Shown here piece after piece: positions 6,939-14,603 of a DNA stretch of 20,251 nucleotides. Location of the stretch: the NCBI GenBank assembly GCA_002391065.1, contig DGRP01000053.1, positions 6,740-26,990 of the forward strand, in the 5' to 3' direction. The notes below the pieces were generated by a model that saw nothing but the letters and a program-made list of their open reading frames with translations, searched no databases and had not been told where the DNA came from. Numbering within the stretch: position 1 is the stretch's first letter; the number at the start of each line of letters is the position of its first letter. The position numbers and the translations under genes are program-made. The stretch comes from Ruminococcus sp. UBA4385. GTDB lineage: Bacteria; Bacillota_A; Clostridia; Oscillospirales; Ruminococcaceae.

Positions 6939-7688
6939 TCAAGTCTTTTCGGGAGAACGCCAGTTCAGCCTGAAGAACTTTTCCCTGTACTGCTTAGGTG
7001 TCAGCCCTGTATGCTTCTTGAAGCAGGCTATAAAGTGGCTGTGCGAGCTGAAGCAAAGGTAGTTTCCTATGTCAATGGGGTCATAGTCGGAGAACTTCAG
7101 CATATTCTCAGCAGCATTGATCCTTTTAGTCATGATAAAATCGGAAATGTTCATTCCGACCTCTTTTTTAAACAGCTTCGACAGGTACTGTGGAGTAAGC
7201 CCCAGCTGATCTGCCAGCTCGCCCACTCTTACACCCTTGTAGATATTATCATACACAAGGTCTATACAGGTAAGAACGTGCTTTGAGTAAGCCTGTCCTA
7301 CGGAGACGGTCTTCATTCTCTTTGTGTACTCAATAATAACATCACGGTGAAGCTGTCTGAGCCCTTCTTCGGACTGACAGACATCTATCTTATTGATATA
7401 GATATCACTTATCGTATATGCAGTTTCAGACGAGAGCCCGCCCTCTATGCAGAACCTCGCCAGCATTGCAACAGTTATAATAAGGTGATATTTAATATTC
7501 CTTATATTGTCCTCGCTTATCCTTCCGTAGCCTTCTACTGCCAGTGGAGTGTATGTGCGGTTGACGGCATCAAGGTCGCCGTCTCTGACAGCCGAGTAAA
7601 ACTCAAGCTCCTTCTCATAAGGGGAATGATGAATGTCATTTTCGCTCTGGAAGAATTGGCGGTTAGACAGCTCTTTATTTATGCTCAT
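6939..7688 (-). CDS. AraC-family transcriptional regulator (second)
   Basis: I place the start at ATG 7688 (249 aa), where AAAGGAG lies 8 nt upstream and a consensus promoter is found about 45 bp before it; upstream in-frame Met codons overlap that promoter. The C-terminal 100 residues are a standard AraC DNA-binding domain, with helix-turn-helix segments at about 154-174 (RVGELADQLGLTPQYLSKLF) and 204-224, then HTGLTPKQYREKF. The N-terminal half (about 20-140) is helical and resembles no sugar-binding cupin; similar halves accompany this HTH type in clostridial regulators of unknown ligand. It lies between the solute-binding operon and the lichenase, all on minus, so both are plausible targets. 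The two AraC proteins are not close paralogues. Confidence 0.9.
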   Translation of the reverse strand: MSINKELSNRQFFQSENDIHHSPYEKELEFYSAVRDGDLDAVNRTYTPLAVEGYGRISEDNIRNIKYHLIITVAMLARFCIEGGLSSETAYTISDIYINKIDVCQSEEGLRQLHRDVIIEYTKRMKTVSVGQAYSKHVLTCIDLVYDNIYKGVRVGELADQLGLTPQYLSKLFKKEVGMNISDFIMTKRINAAENMLKFSDYDPIDIGNYLCFSSHSHFIACFKKHTGLTPKQYREKFFRLNWRSPEKT

Positions 7689-7730
7689 GCCCCAGACTCC
7701 TTTCGGCGCATACATTATACTTGTAATCAT

Positions 7731-7759
7731 AGTATACCACACTTTCGCGAACTTGTCAA
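7731..7759 (-). promoter_or_regulatory. Promoter of the second AraC gene, with TTCGCGAA in the spacer
   Basis: On minus, TTGACA (7754-7759) and TATACT (7731-7736) are 17 bp apart. The spacer contains the 8-bp palindrome TTCGCGAA, which could be an operator. This promoter fixes the translation start at 7688. Confidence 0.75.
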
Positions 7760-7767
7760 AGCATACA

Positions 7768-7792
7768 GGCGGAGTACCATCCGCACTCCGCC
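7768..7792 (-). terminator. GC-rich hairpin after the solute-binding protein operon
   Basis: GGCGGAGT (7768-7775) and ACTCCGCC (7785-7792) form a perfect 8-bp stem with a 9-nt loop. It lies about 95 bp after the solute-binding protein stop and just upstream of the AraC promoter. The minus-strand tail (TGTATGCTTT) is a weak T-run, so termination is uncertain. A second, AT-rich inverted repeat lies nearer the stop at about 7847-7882. Confidence 0.35.
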
Positions 7793-7885
7793 CGCAGCCC
7801 ACAATTGTATTTGGAGGATATTATTCAAAGATTGAGACCTGTCAGTACGGGTAATTTTTTATCCGGCAGTTCTCATCCTGATAAA

Positions 7886-9304
7886 TCAACCTAAGTCTTC
7901 CTGTGCCTCATCGATAAGATAATCTATAGCTGCCTGATTTGATGCAACCACGCTGCTCCATGTTTCAGGCTCTGCAGGGTGCATTGTAGCCTTGGTTACG
8001 TTATCGGCAAGGTTAGCGAGATCCTTTGATACGCCCTGGCTGAACTCAAATACAGGGTGCTCAGCAGCAAGCTTGTATATCTCCTCACGCATATCCATCA
8101 TCTCGTCTGTCCAGCCGTAGTCCTTCTGGAACTGCTCAAGAGTGATCTTTCTTGCAGCCTCGTCGGTCTCGGCATAACGTGTGCAGTCAAGGAATGCTGC
8201 AACGCCTTCGGGGTTAGGAGCGTTCTTGCAGATGCAGAAGCCGTGAATTCTCGAAGGAACATACTGAGCGTCGGAATCTGCGGAGCAAGGAACAGGAACG
8301 AACATTACGTCGCCTGCAGAGAGGTCGCCGTAAGGCTTTGTAACGGACGGAGCGTCCTCAATAGCCCAGAGACCGATCGGGTAGAACAGTGTAAGACCTG
8401 AACCGATACCCTCACCGAATACGTCGCCTCTTACCTTCCACTCATGCTCGTGCTTCGGGTAAACAACGCCGTTCTTCTGGAGCTCGTACATCATATCCTG
8501 CGCCTTTGCAAGCTTAGGATCGCTAATGTTGTTAGTGATCTTTCCGTCAGTCATGCTGATAAGCGGAAGCCCTGTAGACTGTGTAAGAGCATTCTCATAA
8601 TACCAGCCGTCAAGAGCGAACTTGTCTTCCTCGGCATTGGTGAACTCTACGCACATCTCGCTCATAGTATCCCAGTTCCACTTGCCCTCATGGAAGAGGT
8701 CGGCAGGCTGGTCAAAGCCGCAGTCGTCAATAGTGTTCTTATTGTAGATCCAGATGTAGCAGGGGTCAACTCTTGAGATTGCAACATAGTGCTTGCCCTG
8801 GAACATGAACTGGTCTGCTGCGGACTTCATATCTGCCCAAAGGGGAGTCGAGAAGTCAATATAGTCATCGATCGGGTCGATCATAGCCTTGATAGCTCCC
8901 TTAGGGAACATATCCATATCGTCAGCGCCTATGAAATCAGGCGACTTGTTAGACATGATAAGTGCTGCCAGATCGTCAAACTTTTTCTCCCATGTTGTCT
9001 GATTGTAGTTGATAACACCGTCATACTTGGCCTTGAAGAGTGCCAGGTCAACACCGATGTCCTTATCCTCAGAAGCTGTCGGGTTAATATCCCAGAAGGA
9101 GAACCACTCAATAGTGTTGTTTTTGAGGTCTCTGGTCACCATATCATTGGTAAGTCTTTCAACTACCTCCTGCTGGTTTTCGTCGAGCTTCTTCTCAGGC
9201 ATCGAGGAGCTTGCTCCCGAGCTGTCAGAAGAGCTTCCGCAGGCTGTAACAGCTATACACATTATAGCAGCTAAAGCTGCACCAAAACGTTTACCTGATC
9301 TCAT
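7886..9304 (-). CDS. ABC transporter solute-binding lipoprotein (family 1)
   Basis: This is a 472-aa extracytoplasmic binding protein, probably for oligosaccharides. The signal peptide ends at lipobox Cys22 (AVTACG), followed by a Ser-rich linker. The mature part has family-1 solute-binding features: KFDDLAALIMSNKSPDF near the start, aromatic-rich segments such as WYYENALTQSTGLPLI and GSGLTLFYPIGLWAI, and CICKNAPNPEGVAAFLD, which resembles the usual hinge helix of sugar-binding proteins. GGAGG lies upstream of the ATG. It starts 21 bp after the stop of the surface-protein gene, so the two form an operon. No permease or ATPase gene is adjacent or elsewhere in the window, so it must work with a transporter encoded elsewhere or act as a surface sensor. 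A beta-glucan ligand is inferred from the nearby lichenase. Confidence 0.88.
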   Translation of the reverse strand: MRSGKRFGAALAAIMCIAVTACGSSSDSSGASSSMPEKKLDENQQEVVERLTNDMVTRDLKNNTIEWFSFWDINPTASEDKDIGVDLALFKAKYDGVINYNQTTWEKKFDDLAALIMSNKSPDFIGADDMDMFPKGAIKAMIDPIDDYIDFSTPLWADMKSAADQFMFQGKHYVAISRVDPCYIWIYNKNTIDDCGFDQPADLFHEGKWNWDTMSEMCVEFTNAEEDKFALDGWYYENALTQSTGLPLISMTDGKITNNISDPKLAKAQDMMYELQKNGVVYPKHEHEWKVRGDVFGEGIGSGLTLFYPIGLWAIEDAPSVTKPYGDLSAGDVMFVPVPCSADSDAQYVPSRIHGFCICKNAPNPEGVAAFLDCTRYAETDEAARKITLEQFQKDYGWTDEMMDMREEIYKLAAEHPVFEFSQGVSKDLANLADNVTKATMHPAEPETWSSVVASNQAAIDYLIDEAQEDLG

Positions 9305-9325
9305 TAGTAGGTACCTCCGATCGAA

Positions 9326-10255
9326 TTACTTTCTCTTAGTGATTACAAGAGCTGCGCCTGCAAGTGCAACACCTGCAAATATGAGACCCTCTGCAGCGCC
9401 TGTTTCAGGCTGAGCTGCTTTAGCTGTGTTGTCGCTTCCGCCGCCTGCAGGAGTGGTTGTTGTGCCTGTAGTCTTGGTTGTGTTTGCAGCAGTAGTGTCA
9501 GCCTTGGAGCTGTCGTCCTTCTTGGACTCATCAGCCTTCTTGGAGCTGTCGTCCTCTTTCTTGGAGGACTCATCTGCGGGCTTTGAGCTCTCATCTCCGC
9601 CTGCTGCCGCAGGAGCACCGAGTCCGATAGTCATATAAAGTGTGCCGCCGTTGAAGCCGCCTTCCTGATCCCAGCCCTCTACCTCGGGAGTAGCAGCTGC
9701 GACAACTTCGCCTGTTGTCTCGTCTACTCTGTCAGTAGGACGGATGTGGAATCTGATGTCGCCCTCGGGATCGTGAGGCATCTCTGTGATGCCGAGCAGA
9801 TCGTTGAATTTGGTCTCTGTGCCGTCTTCTGCTACAAATCTTGCGTCGAGGACCTCTACGGAAAGAGGATACTGAGCCTCTACATCAACACCGGCAGTCT
9901 CAAAAGCCTTGTCGAGATTAGAGAACATGACGCCCATCTCACCGAGAGAGCCCTTGTCGGACATTGTTGTGTCGGTAAGCGCCTTGTTGATCTTGTACTC
10001 GATAGTGATAGTGCCATCGTTGTTTTCAGTGTTCCATGTGCACCAGTCACCGTTGTTCCACTTCCATTTGCCGTCGTTGTTCATGAAGTAGCCCATAGCG
10101 CCTATGGCATAGTAAGCATCGTTCATAGTCTTGTCGTTCTCGTCAGGGTGTACTACATCTGTCAGCTTTGTAGCTGCAAATGCGCTGATTGACATACATG
10201 AAGCTGTGATAGCTGCTGCTGTCATACCTACGAATAATTTCTTCATACTTCTCAT
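9326..10255 (-). CDS. Secreted surface protein with PETG sorting-like C terminus
   Basis: This 309-aa protein is of unrecognised family. A signal peptide (cleavage near residue 28, SAFA-ATK) leads into a globular region to about 210, rich in Trp near its start (KWKWNNGDWCTWN), which recalls beta-sandwich carbohydrate-binding modules without matching one I know. About 215-280 is a low-complexity Ser/Lys/Asp/Glu then Thr/Gly linker. The C terminus has PETG at 283-286, a hydrophobic segment (about 290-305) and KRK, the plan of a sortase substrate with Pro instead of Leu-Pro. GGAGG lies 9 nt before the ATG. It is the first gene of the operon with the solute-binding lipoprotein. Glycan capture at the wall for that transporter is inferred, not shown. 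No sortase gene is in the window. Confidence 0.8.
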   Translation of the reverse strand: MRSMKKLFVGMTAAAITASCMSISAFAATKLTDVVHPDENDKTMNDAYYAIGAMGYFMNNDGKWKWNNGDWCTWNTENNDGTITIEYKINKALTDTTMSDKGSLGEMGVMFSNLDKAFETAGVDVEAQYPLSVEVLDARFVAEDGTETKFNDLLGITEMPHDPEGDIRFHIRPTDRVDETTGEVVAAATPEVEGWDQEGGFNGGTLYMTIGLGAPAAAGGDESSKPADESSKKEDDSSKKADESKKDDSSKADTTAANTTKTTGTTTTPAGGGSDNTAKAAQPETGAAEGLIFAGVALAGAALVITKRK

Positions 10256-10277
10256 GGTAAAATTCCTCCAAATTTCT

Positions 10278-10364
10278 CAGACCTTCCTCGGTCTGTATTT
10301 TTTCGATGCGGCTTTCTTAGCCGTTGGTATAATATTATCACAGAATTTAATATTGTTATATCAA
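10278..10364 (-). promoter_or_regulatory. Promoter and two-hairpin leader of the surface-protein operon
   Basis: On minus, TTGATA (10359-10364) lies 19 bp before an extended -10, TGT-GATAAT (10334-10342). The predicted leader of about 70 nt contains two short hairpins, CGGCT/AGCCG (10309-10323) and CAGACC/GGTCTG (10278-10295), before the ribosome binding site. They may stabilise the mRNA or regulate translation. Farther upstream, 10365-10519 is very AT-rich and shows nothing else I can name. Confidence 0.4.
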
Positions 10365-10519
10365 ATAATTAACTTATATAACAGAAATGAAGCCTAAACT
10401 TGGAAATTTTTTTATATTTTTGGCTTTTTTCAAAAAATTTATGTGAATTACAACAAAACTTTCTTTCTGTATATTATAATTTAGTATTATATTACCGTGT
10501 TAGTATGCAAAAGTGCTGC

Positions 10520-10560
10520 AAAAAAATATATCCGCTGCACATTTACGGTACAGCGGATAT
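10520..10560 (-). terminator. Terminator of the 331-aa membrane protein gene
   Basis: ATATCCGCTG (10528-10537) and CAGCGGATAT (10551-10560) form a perfect 10-bp stem with a 13-nt loop. On minus the stem is followed by seven T residues and begins 3 bp after the stop codon. It is a canonical intrinsic terminator. Confidence 0.85.
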
Positions 10561-10563
10561 CAA

Positions 10564-11559
10564 TTATTTGTCCTTTTTTGAGTCTGACGAGCTCTCCGAT
10601 GAGCTTGTATCATATTTTATGGGTTCTGTTTCAAGACCCTTGTCATTGGTCTCCTCGGCTTTTTTCTCGAGATCCTCAAGCATAGCTCTGAAAACCTTCA
10701 TACTCTTGTTGTAGTTTTCCTGCATAGTCTCCTTCGAGTCTCCGAAGGTTTCTGCAGGTATCCTCATTGAAAGGTGAACATCATTCGGCATATTCGCATA
10801 TTTGAGCTCATCTGCAAGGAACCCGAAGTTCCAGCTCATTCCGTCCTCATCAACATACTTGCTGTCAGGGAAGTCCAGCGGCAGGGCAGGTGTCATAAGC
10901 TGCATGAACTCCTCGTCGGTATTTGAGTCGGTGATAAAGAGTATAGCCTTGCCCTCCTGAAGCTGAGCCATAAGCTTTGTATTATTGACGTCCTGTCCGA
11001 GGTACCGTGCCGTATCAGGCCCTTGCGGAGCAGCTATCACAGCAACGTGTACATAGCCGTTTCCGTCAAAGTCCTCGGTGTATTTCTCAAAGAACTTTTC
11101 AAGCTCCTCAACTCTTGTTTCAAGCCCGTTGTTTGAGATAAGCACAACAGTAAGGTCAGCCTTTTCCCGCCTGAGAGTATCTATAGTAATAAAGGTTGTG
11201 ACTGCAATTATAAACACCACAAAGATTATCATAAACTTATAGTGGTACACAAAATTTGCAAGCCATGCCTTTCCGTGAAGCTCGGTCTTTTCCTCATGAA
11301 CCTCTTTTATAGTGGACTCCTCCTCGGAGATAACACCGCTTTTAAGCTTCATAAGCTCAAGGCGCTCCTCCTGCAGGCGTTTCTCGCGCTCCTTTTCGGC
11401 TGCCTTTTCCTGACGCTTTCTCTCTTCGAGGGCTTCCTCATAGAGCTGTCTTTCACGCTCTCTTGCGGCACGTTCCTGCTCTGCGAGTTCTTTTTCGTAT
11501 TCGTAGTCCTCGTCATTTATCATATTATCGGAAGTCTGTATTCCTTTATTCTTTGACAT
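10564..11559 (-). CDS. Single-pass membrane protein with cytoplasmic coiled coil, unknown
   Basis: I do not recognise the family of this 331-aa protein. Residues 17-72 are almost wholly Glu/Arg/Lys/Ala (AEQERAARERERQLYEEALE) and should form a long charged coiled coil. One transmembrane helix lies at about 107-127 (FMIIFVVFIIAVTTFITID), so with no signal peptide the N terminus is probably inside and about 200 residues outside. The outer region (about 135-305) looks globular, and the tail is Ser/Asp/Lys-rich. AGGAGG lies 7 nt before the ATG, and a TATAAT is found at 11589-11594. The gene is monocistronic, divergent from pap and closed by a strong terminator. A scaffold linking cytoplasmic partners to the envelope is possible but unsupported. 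Confidence 0.75.
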   Translation of the reverse strand: MSKNKGIQTSDNMINDEDYEYEKELAEQERAARERERQLYEEALEERKRQEKAAEKEREKRLQEERLELMKLKSGVISEEESTIKEVHEEKTELHGKAWLANFVYHYKFMIIFVVFIIAVTTFITIDTLRREKADLTVVLISNNGLETRVEELEKFFEKYTEDFDGNGYVHVAVIAAPQGPDTARYLGQDVNNTKLMAQLQEGKAILFITDSNTDEEFMQLMTPALPLDFPDSKYVDEDGMSWNFGFLADELKYANMPNDVHLSMRIPAETFGDSKETMQENYNKSMKVFRAMLEDLEKKAEETNDKGLETEPIKYDTSSSESSSDSKKDK

Positions 11560-11655
11560 TATTAAGCCTCCTGCAAGAATGTATGACTATTATACACTAT
11601 GGTTGTGAACTGCGTATTAACAAAAAATCGCATAAAAAATCGTAAAAAATGACTA

Positions 11656-11684
11656 TATACATTGGTGATAATATCTAGTATAAT
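11656..11684 (+). promoter_or_regulatory. Promoter of pap
   Basis: TATACA (11656-11661) and TATAAT (11679-11684) are 17 bp apart; the predicted start is about 20 bp before the AAAAGGGG ribosome binding site. It is divergent from the promoter of the membrane protein gene. Confidence 0.6.
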
Positions 11685-11718
11685 ATATGTAACGAAATTA
11701 TGCAAAAGGGGTGTTATC

Positions 11719-13224
11719 ATGCTCAAAAAGATCGAACAAAGACAAACAAGGAAATCTGATGTTATTGAAAAGATAAAAGCATCAAGGCTGGAGCTTTCCC
11801 GTCTGGAGACTCAGATCAAAGATGCAGGTCTGCCTGTTATCATAACCTTTGACGGCTGGTCGGCGGCAGGAAAGGGCTCGCTTATATCGCAGGTGATAAA
11901 GGCTCTCGACCCGAGATTTTTCGAGGTTGTTTCCGTCAGAAATCCGTCTGATACCGACAGGCGCAAGCCGTGGATGTACCGCTTCTGGAGGGCTATACCT
12001 ATGAAGGGGCGCTTCACTATCTATGACAGAAGCTGGTATCATGACAGTCTGAATGCAATGATGTATGATAACCTCAGCAAAAAGGCATACAAGCGCAGGC
12101 TATCGGATATTGCTACCTTTGAAAGGCAGCTCACCGATGACGGCTATCTTATAATAAAGATATTCCTGCACATCACGGAAGAGGAGCAGAAAAAGCGCAT
12201 TAAGAAGCTTGAAAGCTCCAAGGTAACAGCGTGGAGAGTTGATGATAAGGACAGATACAACCTAAAGCATTACGATGAGTTTTTGGAGACCTATGACGAT
12301 CAGATCAAGTCCACAAACTATGACTATGCACCGTGGAGCGTTATCGGTGCTAACGAGAAAACCTCGGCTGTACTTGATATCTATGAGGTTATCATAGGAA
12401 GCATAAAGGGAGCACTTGAAGCTAAGAAGGACAAGAAGAAATATATCCCGAAGGCTCAGTTTGAGACAGTGAGCCCTGCACTTGAGGGCTTTGGTTCTGT
12501 TCAGGTACCGAAGCTTAAAAACGTTGACCTTAACAAGAGCCTTACCGAAGATGAATACGAGGAGCAGCTCGACAAATATCAGGAGAAGCTATTCAAGCTG
12601 CAGAACCTCTGCTACCAGAAGAAGCTGCCTGTCATCGTATGCTATGAGGGCTGGGACGCAGGCGGAAAGGGCGGCAACATCAAACGTCTGGCGGCAGCTC
12701 TCGACCCAAGGGGCTATGAGGTTAAGCCTATAGCAGCTCCCGAGCCAAGTGAGCTTGCAAGGCATTATCTGTGGCGCTTCTGGAACAGGCTTGAAAATGA
12801 CGGCCACTTCACTATCTTTGACCGCACATGGTACGGCAGAGTGATGGTAGAGCCTATTGAGGGCCTTACCCCGAAGGACAGAGTTGATCAGGCATACCGT
12901 GAGATAAACGAGTTTGAGGCTCAGCTTGCGGAGTGGGGCGCAGTTATTATCAAGTTCTGGATAAATATCGACAAGGACGAGCAGCTAAAGCGCTTCACCG
13001 AAAGGCAGAACACTCCCGAAAAGCAGTGGAAGATCACCGATGAGGACTGGCGCAACCGTGAGAAGTGGGACATCTATGAGGAGTACATAGACCGCATGAC
13101 GGAACTCACCTCAACCGAACATGCTCCCTGGGTCATCATTGAGGGAAATGACAAGAAGTATGCCCGTATCAAGGCTCTGAAAACCGTTATCAAGAGGATA
13201 GAAGAGGCTCTTGATAAGAAATAG
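11719..13224 (+). CDS. pap: Polyphosphate:AMP phosphotransferase (two-domain PPK2)
   Basis: This cytoplasmic enzyme should transfer phosphate from polyphosphate to AMP, giving ADP. I start it at ATG 11719 (501 aa), with AAAAGGGG about 8 nt upstream; the in-frame codons before it overlap the promoter. Two PPK2 domains lie in tandem. Domain 1 has Walker A GWSAAGKG (46-53) and Walker B YDRSWYHD (102-109). Domain 2 has Walker A GWDAGGKG (311-318), Walker B FDRTWYGRVMVE (367-378) and the lid region after it. The length agrees with two-domain class II PPK2 enzymes such as Acinetobacter PAP, in which the C-terminal domain is catalytic. Here both Walker motifs look intact, although domain 1 lacks the GRV(L/M)VE segment seen in domain 2. 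AMP preference is inferred from architecture. Confidence 0.92.
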   Translation: MLKKIEQRQTRKSDVIEKIKASRLELSRLETQIKDAGLPVIITFDGWSAAGKGSLISQVIKALDPRFFEVVSVRNPSDTDRRKPWMYRFWRAIPMKGRFTIYDRSWYHDSLNAMMYDNLSKKAYKRRLSDIATFERQLTDDGYLIIKIFLHITEEEQKKRIKKLESSKVTAWRVDDKDRYNLKHYDEFLETYDDQIKSTNYDYAPWSVIGANEKTSAVLDIYEVIIGSIKGALEAKKDKKKYIPKAQFETVSPALEGFGSVQVPKLKNVDLNKSLTEDEYEEQLDKYQEKLFKLQNLCYQKKLPVIVCYEGWDAGGKGGNIKRLAAALDPRGYEVKPIAAPEPSELARHYLWRFWNRLENDGHFTIFDRTWYGRVMVEPIEGLTPKDRVDQAYREINEFEAQLAEWGAVIIKFWINIDKDEQLKRFTERQNTPEKQWKITDEDWRNREKWDIYEEYIDRMTELTSTEHAPWVIIEGNDKKYARIKALKTVIKRIEEALDKK

Positions 13225-13276
13225 GCAATATCTACAAAAATTCCGAGCGATATTTGTGTAATATAACGCCATAAAT

Positions 13277-13331
13277 CCTTCCTTTCCAAAGCGTATATAT
13301 AACAGAACGCTTCGGAAAGGAAGGTATTTTT
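13277..13331 (+). promoter_or_regulatory. Long hairpin that buries the ribosome binding site of the next gene
   Basis: CCTTCCTTTCC (13277-13287) plus AAGCGT pairs with ACGCTT plus GGAAAGGAAGG (13307-13324): 17 pairs with one mismatch and a 12-nt loop. The 3' arm is the AAGGAAGG Shine-Dalgarno of the lipoprotein gene, and TATTTTT lies between it and the ATG. The hairpin can therefore act both as the pap terminator and as a translational lock on the lipoprotein. Confidence 0.7.
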
Positions 13332-14378
13332 ATGAGAAAGGCTATAATTATTTGTGTGCTGGCTGCGGCTCTGACCGCCTGCGGCAGCGTAGATGAGAGC
13401 TCGGGCAGCAAGACCTCACGAATTGGCAGCAAGGCAAAGGGCACCGTGGTAAACGCCCCTGCGGCATCTGTCGTGATAGATGACGGCTCGGAAGACCTGT
13501 ATGAGAGAAATGTTCAGACCTACTATTCAAGTTATGGTGAGCAGTTTGATGTCGAATTATCACGCTACAGCGGTAATGCACAGGTAGTGATAAACTATGT
13601 CACGCACGGCTACAGTGATTATATCCCCGAAATGAACGGCTCGCACAAGTTCATCATCAGAACTGAGGACGAGTTTAAATATGTGAAGTCAAATTACGGT
13701 CTGTCGTTTATAGATACCGAGTTCTATACAGGCGGCTGCGAGGGTGAGTTCATCAATTGCGGCTTTGATGAGTACGATTATGTCATCGAGTATGACGAGC
13801 ACAGCACAGGCGGATATTTTCTTCGCCCCGGGGGACTGGTGGTAGATACGGACAAGCTTGAATTTGTATTCACAAATGACAGCAAGGTACCCGGTGATAC
13901 TGAAACGGTCACAGAGGCATTCACGGGAGATCTTTTTATAGCGGCAATACCTAAGGGCACTCTTATGAACGAGCATTACGAGGGCTGGGAATATATTGAC
14001 CTTGCAGATATTGATGATCCTTTGGTCGATGAGCCTGTCGAAGATCCCGATCAGGAACAGCTGTACATTCCCGATGACACAGATGAATATATGAGAGAGG
14101 GCACTCTTATTGCGACTATCGAGGACGGCTCGGGAGAGGTTATGCGTCAGACCGAGGTTTACAGGCTTGATGATGACTGGTGCTTTGTGAACTTTGACTG
14201 CAAGACTACTTCGTGGGGCAGCCCCGAGTGGAAGAGAAATATCATCGTATCGGGCAGAGTGCATACTCTTGATGACGTGATAAAGGCAGCGAAGGATTTC
14301 GGCTCTGACGGCTTTGTTACCTACCCAAGTGACAAGGACACGCATACAATTGAAGAGTTTATCGAGAAATGGTCATAA
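13332..14378 (+). CDS. Lipoprotein of unknown function
   Basis: This 348-aa protein is an extracytoplasmic lipoprotein: residues 1-16 are hydrophobic and the lipobox LTAC gives Cys17, followed by a Ser/Gly/Lys linker. The mature region is acidic, with many Asp, Glu and Tyr residues, and there is a very acidic stretch (about 230-258, DIDDPLVDEPVEDPDQEQ) that probably separates two domains. Residues 140-180 resemble the beta-strand pattern of a small globular fold (ECEGEF-like, YDYVIEYDE), but I do not recognise the family. It starts 107 bp after pap on the same strand. Its ribosome binding site is inside the preceding hairpin, so expression may depend on read-through and unfolding. Any functional tie to polyphosphate is speculative. 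Confidence 0.8.
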   Translation: MRKAIIICVLAAALTACGSVDESSGSKTSRIGSKAKGTVVNAPAASVVIDDGSEDLYERNVQTYYSSYGEQFDVELSRYSGNAQVVINYVTHGYSDYIPEMNGSHKFIIRTEDEFKYVKSNYGLSFIDTEFYTGGCEGEFINCGFDEYDYVIEYDEHSTGGYFLRPGGLVVDTDKLEFVFTNDSKVPGDTETVTEAFTGDLFIAAIPKGTLMNEHYEGWEYIDLADIDDPLVDEPVEDPDQEQLYIPDDTDEYMREGTLIATIEDGSGEVMRQTEVYRLDDDWCFVNFDCKTTSWGSPEWKRNIIVSGRVHTLDDVIKAAKDFGSDGFVTYPSDKDTHTIEEFIEKWS

Positions 14379-14411
14379 AAAAGAGAGCTTCACCGTTTTG
14401 GTGAAGCTCTC
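14377..14411. terminator. Terminator hairpin at the lipoprotein gene end
   Basis: GAGAGCTTCACC (14383-14394) and GGTGAAGCTCTC (14400-14411) form a perfect 12-bp stem with a 5-nt loop. The T-run is on the minus side (TTTTTTATG), so it best stops transcripts coming leftward through the repeat island from the PP2C gene. On plus it only follows the lipoprotein stop as a stable 3' hairpin. Confidence 0.75.
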
Positions 14412-14532
14412 AGTCTGTCGATAAACTCAAAATAGTGCAGAATCAGCCCTCGGCGTGTTCCTCGGCTTCGCTCGTCACCGCCTCGGGCGGTGTGGGAGGA
14501 AGGGGCTTCGCCCCATTTGCCCCACTGGAGCT
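14410..14532 (+). repeat. GC-rich dispersed repeat X, copy 2
   Basis: This is the inverted partner of 1-123. It starts TCAGTCTGTCGATAAACTC against the terminator hairpin, passes AGTGCAGAATCAGCCCTCGG, then the accgcctcgggcggtgt and GGGGCTTCGCCCC segments. Compared with copy 1 there are only scattered substitutions and a 1-bp indel or two. Just beyond it a plus-strand terminator-like hairpin, CACTTCG/CGGAGTG followed by GGCTTTT, lies at 14579-14602. Confidence 0.85.
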
Positions 14533-14603
14533 ATCGCCCCAGACCCCTTTTAAGAGAACTTTTGCAACAAGCAGAGCACACTTCGTTTCGGAGTGGGCTT
14601 TTC

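Noticed and set aside
9343..9638. Frames of 91 aa (minus) and 70 aa (plus) over the low-complexity linker
   Set aside because: They are produced by the repetitive Ser/Lys/Thr codons of the surface-protein linker.
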